Shown piece by piece: positions 62,501-64,000 of a DNA stretch of 64,000 bases. Under the pieces are notes generated by a model. It was not told where the DNA came from and searched no databases. It saw only the letters and a list, made by a program, of their open reading frames with translations. How positions within the stretch are numbered: position 1 is the first letter of the stretch; each line of letters begins with the position of its first letter. The stretch comes from Chimonanthus salicifolius (taxonomy: Eukaryota > Streptophyta > Magnoliopsida > Laurales > Calycanthaceae). Both the position numbers and the translations under genes were made by a program. The stretch spans positions 63,229,080-63,293,079 of the forward strand of contig CM023538.1 in assembly GCA_013350335.1 (NCBI GenBank). The letters run 5' to 3'.

Positions 62501-63503
62501 TTCAACGAGTCGGTTCTGAGTTAGTTTTTTTTTTTTTTTTTAATTCAAGTTTGAGTTTTCTAACCTTTGTTAGATCTGATGCCTGTATTTGAGATCATTA
62601 ACGAAGAATTTTAAGCTGTTTCACCCTGTAGAATTGATAGATTCACCAGACTTGGTTGAGGCCGTGATGATATGCATGTAATGGAGGCGAAAGAAAAAAG
62701 TGCACCACTTTTAAATGCATCTATGTTGTTTGTAGTTCATCCAATGGTAATGTGTGAGCCAAAACATTAGCTAATTAAGTTGTCAGAAATATGGAATAAA
62801 GATTTTGAGATGGTCTGAAAGTTAGCAGAAGAATGTTGTGTTAGTATATCTGAGAGTAGGGAGGATGGACTAATTAAAATTGAAAGTATCTTAGTAGCAC
62901 ATAATAATAAATTTTAATACTTTTGCAGTTATGTAATAAAATGGTGGGCTTGATTTGGATATAGCTAATAAGATAAGCCCAGGATGGGTTAAAGTTTTGG
63001 CAGGCTATTGGAGTTAACATGTGATATAAAAATGTCAGTCATTAAAGGGGCAGCTTCTTTTTTTTGCTTGAGTGTGGTGGAGGTGAATTATTTGCTTTTG
63101 GAACTAATGAAAAATTCGAAATTCAAAATCATTGTAGTTTGACATGGTTATTTTCTTGAAGATTTTGCAAAAAATCATTAGAATAATTGTGACAAAAGAT
63201 GTATAGGCAGTTTTCTTGCAGATTCTTATGTTCTAGTAAACATCATGAGATCAGTCTCAACCATATCTAACGAGAGCTCAAAACTGACAGGACCCCACAG
63301 ACGAGACTCAGATGCAGAAAATGGAGGAGGCAAGATTGGCATATGTTGCAGCTGTTGCTGCTGCAAAAGAAAACCCAACTGAGGAATCATTGGCCGCCGC
63401 TGCCGAGGCAAGGTTGAAGCTTCAAGCTTTCGCATTTGGACCCAAGAACATTAATGCTGGCAATACAAATGCAGTCCCGTTTAGTGAAAGCCCCTCATCT
63501 TAA
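56555..63503 (+). CDS. MPB2C: Movement protein binding protein 2C (microtubule-binding), 5 exons, 355 aa
   Basis: Plant microtubule-associated coiled-coil protein, known for binding viral movement proteins and KNOTTED1-type homeodomain proteins and limiting their cell-to-cell traffic. Coding exons, all in phase 0: 56555-56752, 57514-57600, 58948-59310, 59787-59993, 63291-63503 (TAA 63501-63503). N-terminal match: MLEQKQHFIDLQ..GSFGDP.SWL, then LFRNLVEMVPLVESLM. Exon 2 gives the basic FTRRASMVYTRTPSRDSF segment. Exons 3 and 4 encode a long coiled coil (EELIALKEQVEDLQKKLLEK, IKSAQLQLSNAKIKLADKQA, VEKLQEDLDSMQGEIATF). Exon 5 gives DETQMQKMEEARLAYVAAV and an Ala-rich end. These blocks match the remembered Arabidopsis MPB2C (At5g08120, about 326 residues), and the product is slightly longer here. 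The last intron (59994-63290) is large and full of repeats. Exon 5 was chosen at GACAG|GACCCC because it restores phase and family sequence. No defect was seen. Confidence 0.93.
61635..61731 (+). mobile_element. SINE family A, 5'-truncated
   Basis: Only the 3' half is present: TGTGTGGATAGGGAGTTTGC, CTTGCCCCAAGGATTAGACA, GGACACCTTGGTCTTCC and an A-run. The phrase ATCATGCC(A/G)TTATAATGTTAT occurs on both sides (61621-61640 and 61732-61751), a likely target duplication. Confidence 0.8.
62008..62290 (-). mobile_element. LINE-like 3' end, minus strand
   Basis: A 13-base T-run followed by GGAATGTTGATGGTAATTT, TTATTAAAATAAAATAGAG and AGGCTTACATAAACTCC. On the minus strand this reads as a TTTTAATAAATTACCATC-type end with poly(A), as in plant L1-type LINEs. 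No reverse transcriptase sequence was recognised. Confidence 0.35.
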
Positions 63504-64000
63504 AATGCTTGCAAACTATTTGCATTGTATATGATAATGTTGTACTCGTCATTCAAAACAACTATTGCTTATACAGGTTTATTTATGTACTTGCATAATT
63601 GCTGTGTTGATTGATTCTGCCACATCTTCTCTCTTGTTCTGTTCAATTTCTTGCTACTTCAAAACTGTGATGCTTGTCTCATTGATCTTCCACTTTTAAG
63701 ATTATGAGTAATCAAGTTTGATTCAAGAAGTGGTGTAAGAATGCTGTAGATTTCGTAATCAATTGCCTTCAGATATACCCATGACTGAACTTTGAAAACA
63801 GCTTGGATGATTCTTTTCATCAGCAAGCTTATGTATGTTGGATCAACTTGAACGAATCGGCCGAGTTGGTTATATATCATTATTTTCTAACTCTTTAAAC
63901 AGCACACCACACCCCCCCCCCCCCCGCCAATAAAATGAAAAATCAGCATTCTATCTCTCCTCTGCAAGTGTTTGACCCATTAATTGGGTTCATGTGATGT

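Larger units (their letters stand above)
59994..63290 (+). other. Large repeat-filled last intron of MPB2C
   Basis: The 3.3-kb intron begins GTAAGC and ends AACTGACAG. It contains two mobile relics listed separately (a SINE family A piece near 61640-61730 and a LINE-like minus-strand piece near 62010-62290), a run of CTTGCGCC/GGCACCTTGAG-type repeat DNA at about 61340-61430, and several A or T runs. No coding potential was recognised. Confidence 0.6.

Noticed and set aside
63911..63926. C homopolymer near the window end
   Set aside because: About 14 C residues with no associated structure. Could be a simple repeat or a sequencing artefact.

Overview
The window is nuclear DNA from a flowering plant. 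It is AT-rich, its genes are split by GT-AG introns, and all four recognisable loci belong to plant-specific or plant-expanded families. Most of the rest is a dense layer of small non-autonomous transposons: tRNA-derived SINEs, hAT-type and Stowaway-type MITEs, a TRIM-like element and small Copia-type LTRs. The species cannot be fixed from sequence alone. A woody dicot or magnoliid is plausible, but that is a guess.

Layout. 1-14.3 kb is gene-poor and holds MITEs, SINE relics, a 210-bp tandem duplication, microsatellites and an unexplained GC-richer patch near 11.1 kb. 14.3-19.2 kb (+) carries an intact eight-exon GT106 O-fucosyltransferase-like gene, a rhamnogalacturonan I rhamnosyltransferase (RRT) homologue acting in Golgi pectin synthesis. 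19.2-32.3 kb is intergenic, with a TRIM-like element, hAT MITEs and SINEs. 32.3-40.0 kb (-) carries a gene of the plant family usually labelled '18S pre-ribosomal assembly protein gar2-related'. It has a 10-nt first coding exon and a probable leader intron of about 4.1 kb, which contains a threefold degenerate repeat and a SINE with clear target-site duplications. 40.0-50.8 kb is repeat-rich and intergenic. 50.8-53.9 kb (-) holds a small LTR-element relic followed by a terpene synthase pseudogene (TPS-b-like) that has lost several exons and has a solo LTR in its first intron. 56.5-63.5 kb (+) carries an intact five-exon gene for MPB2C, a microtubule-binding coiled-coil protein.

The genes are independent plant loci with no operon or cluster logic. 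Exons were joined by hand using splice motifs, codon phase and remembered family conservation; every join is in phase. The three intact models give predicted proteins of 530, 538 and 355 residues. I found no CRISPR array, rRNA gene, functional tRNA gene or obviously new biochemical system. The most interesting structure is in the mobile layer: two MITE families with matching ends and 8-bp target duplications, nested insertions that allow relative dating, and the stepwise decay of the terpene synthase.
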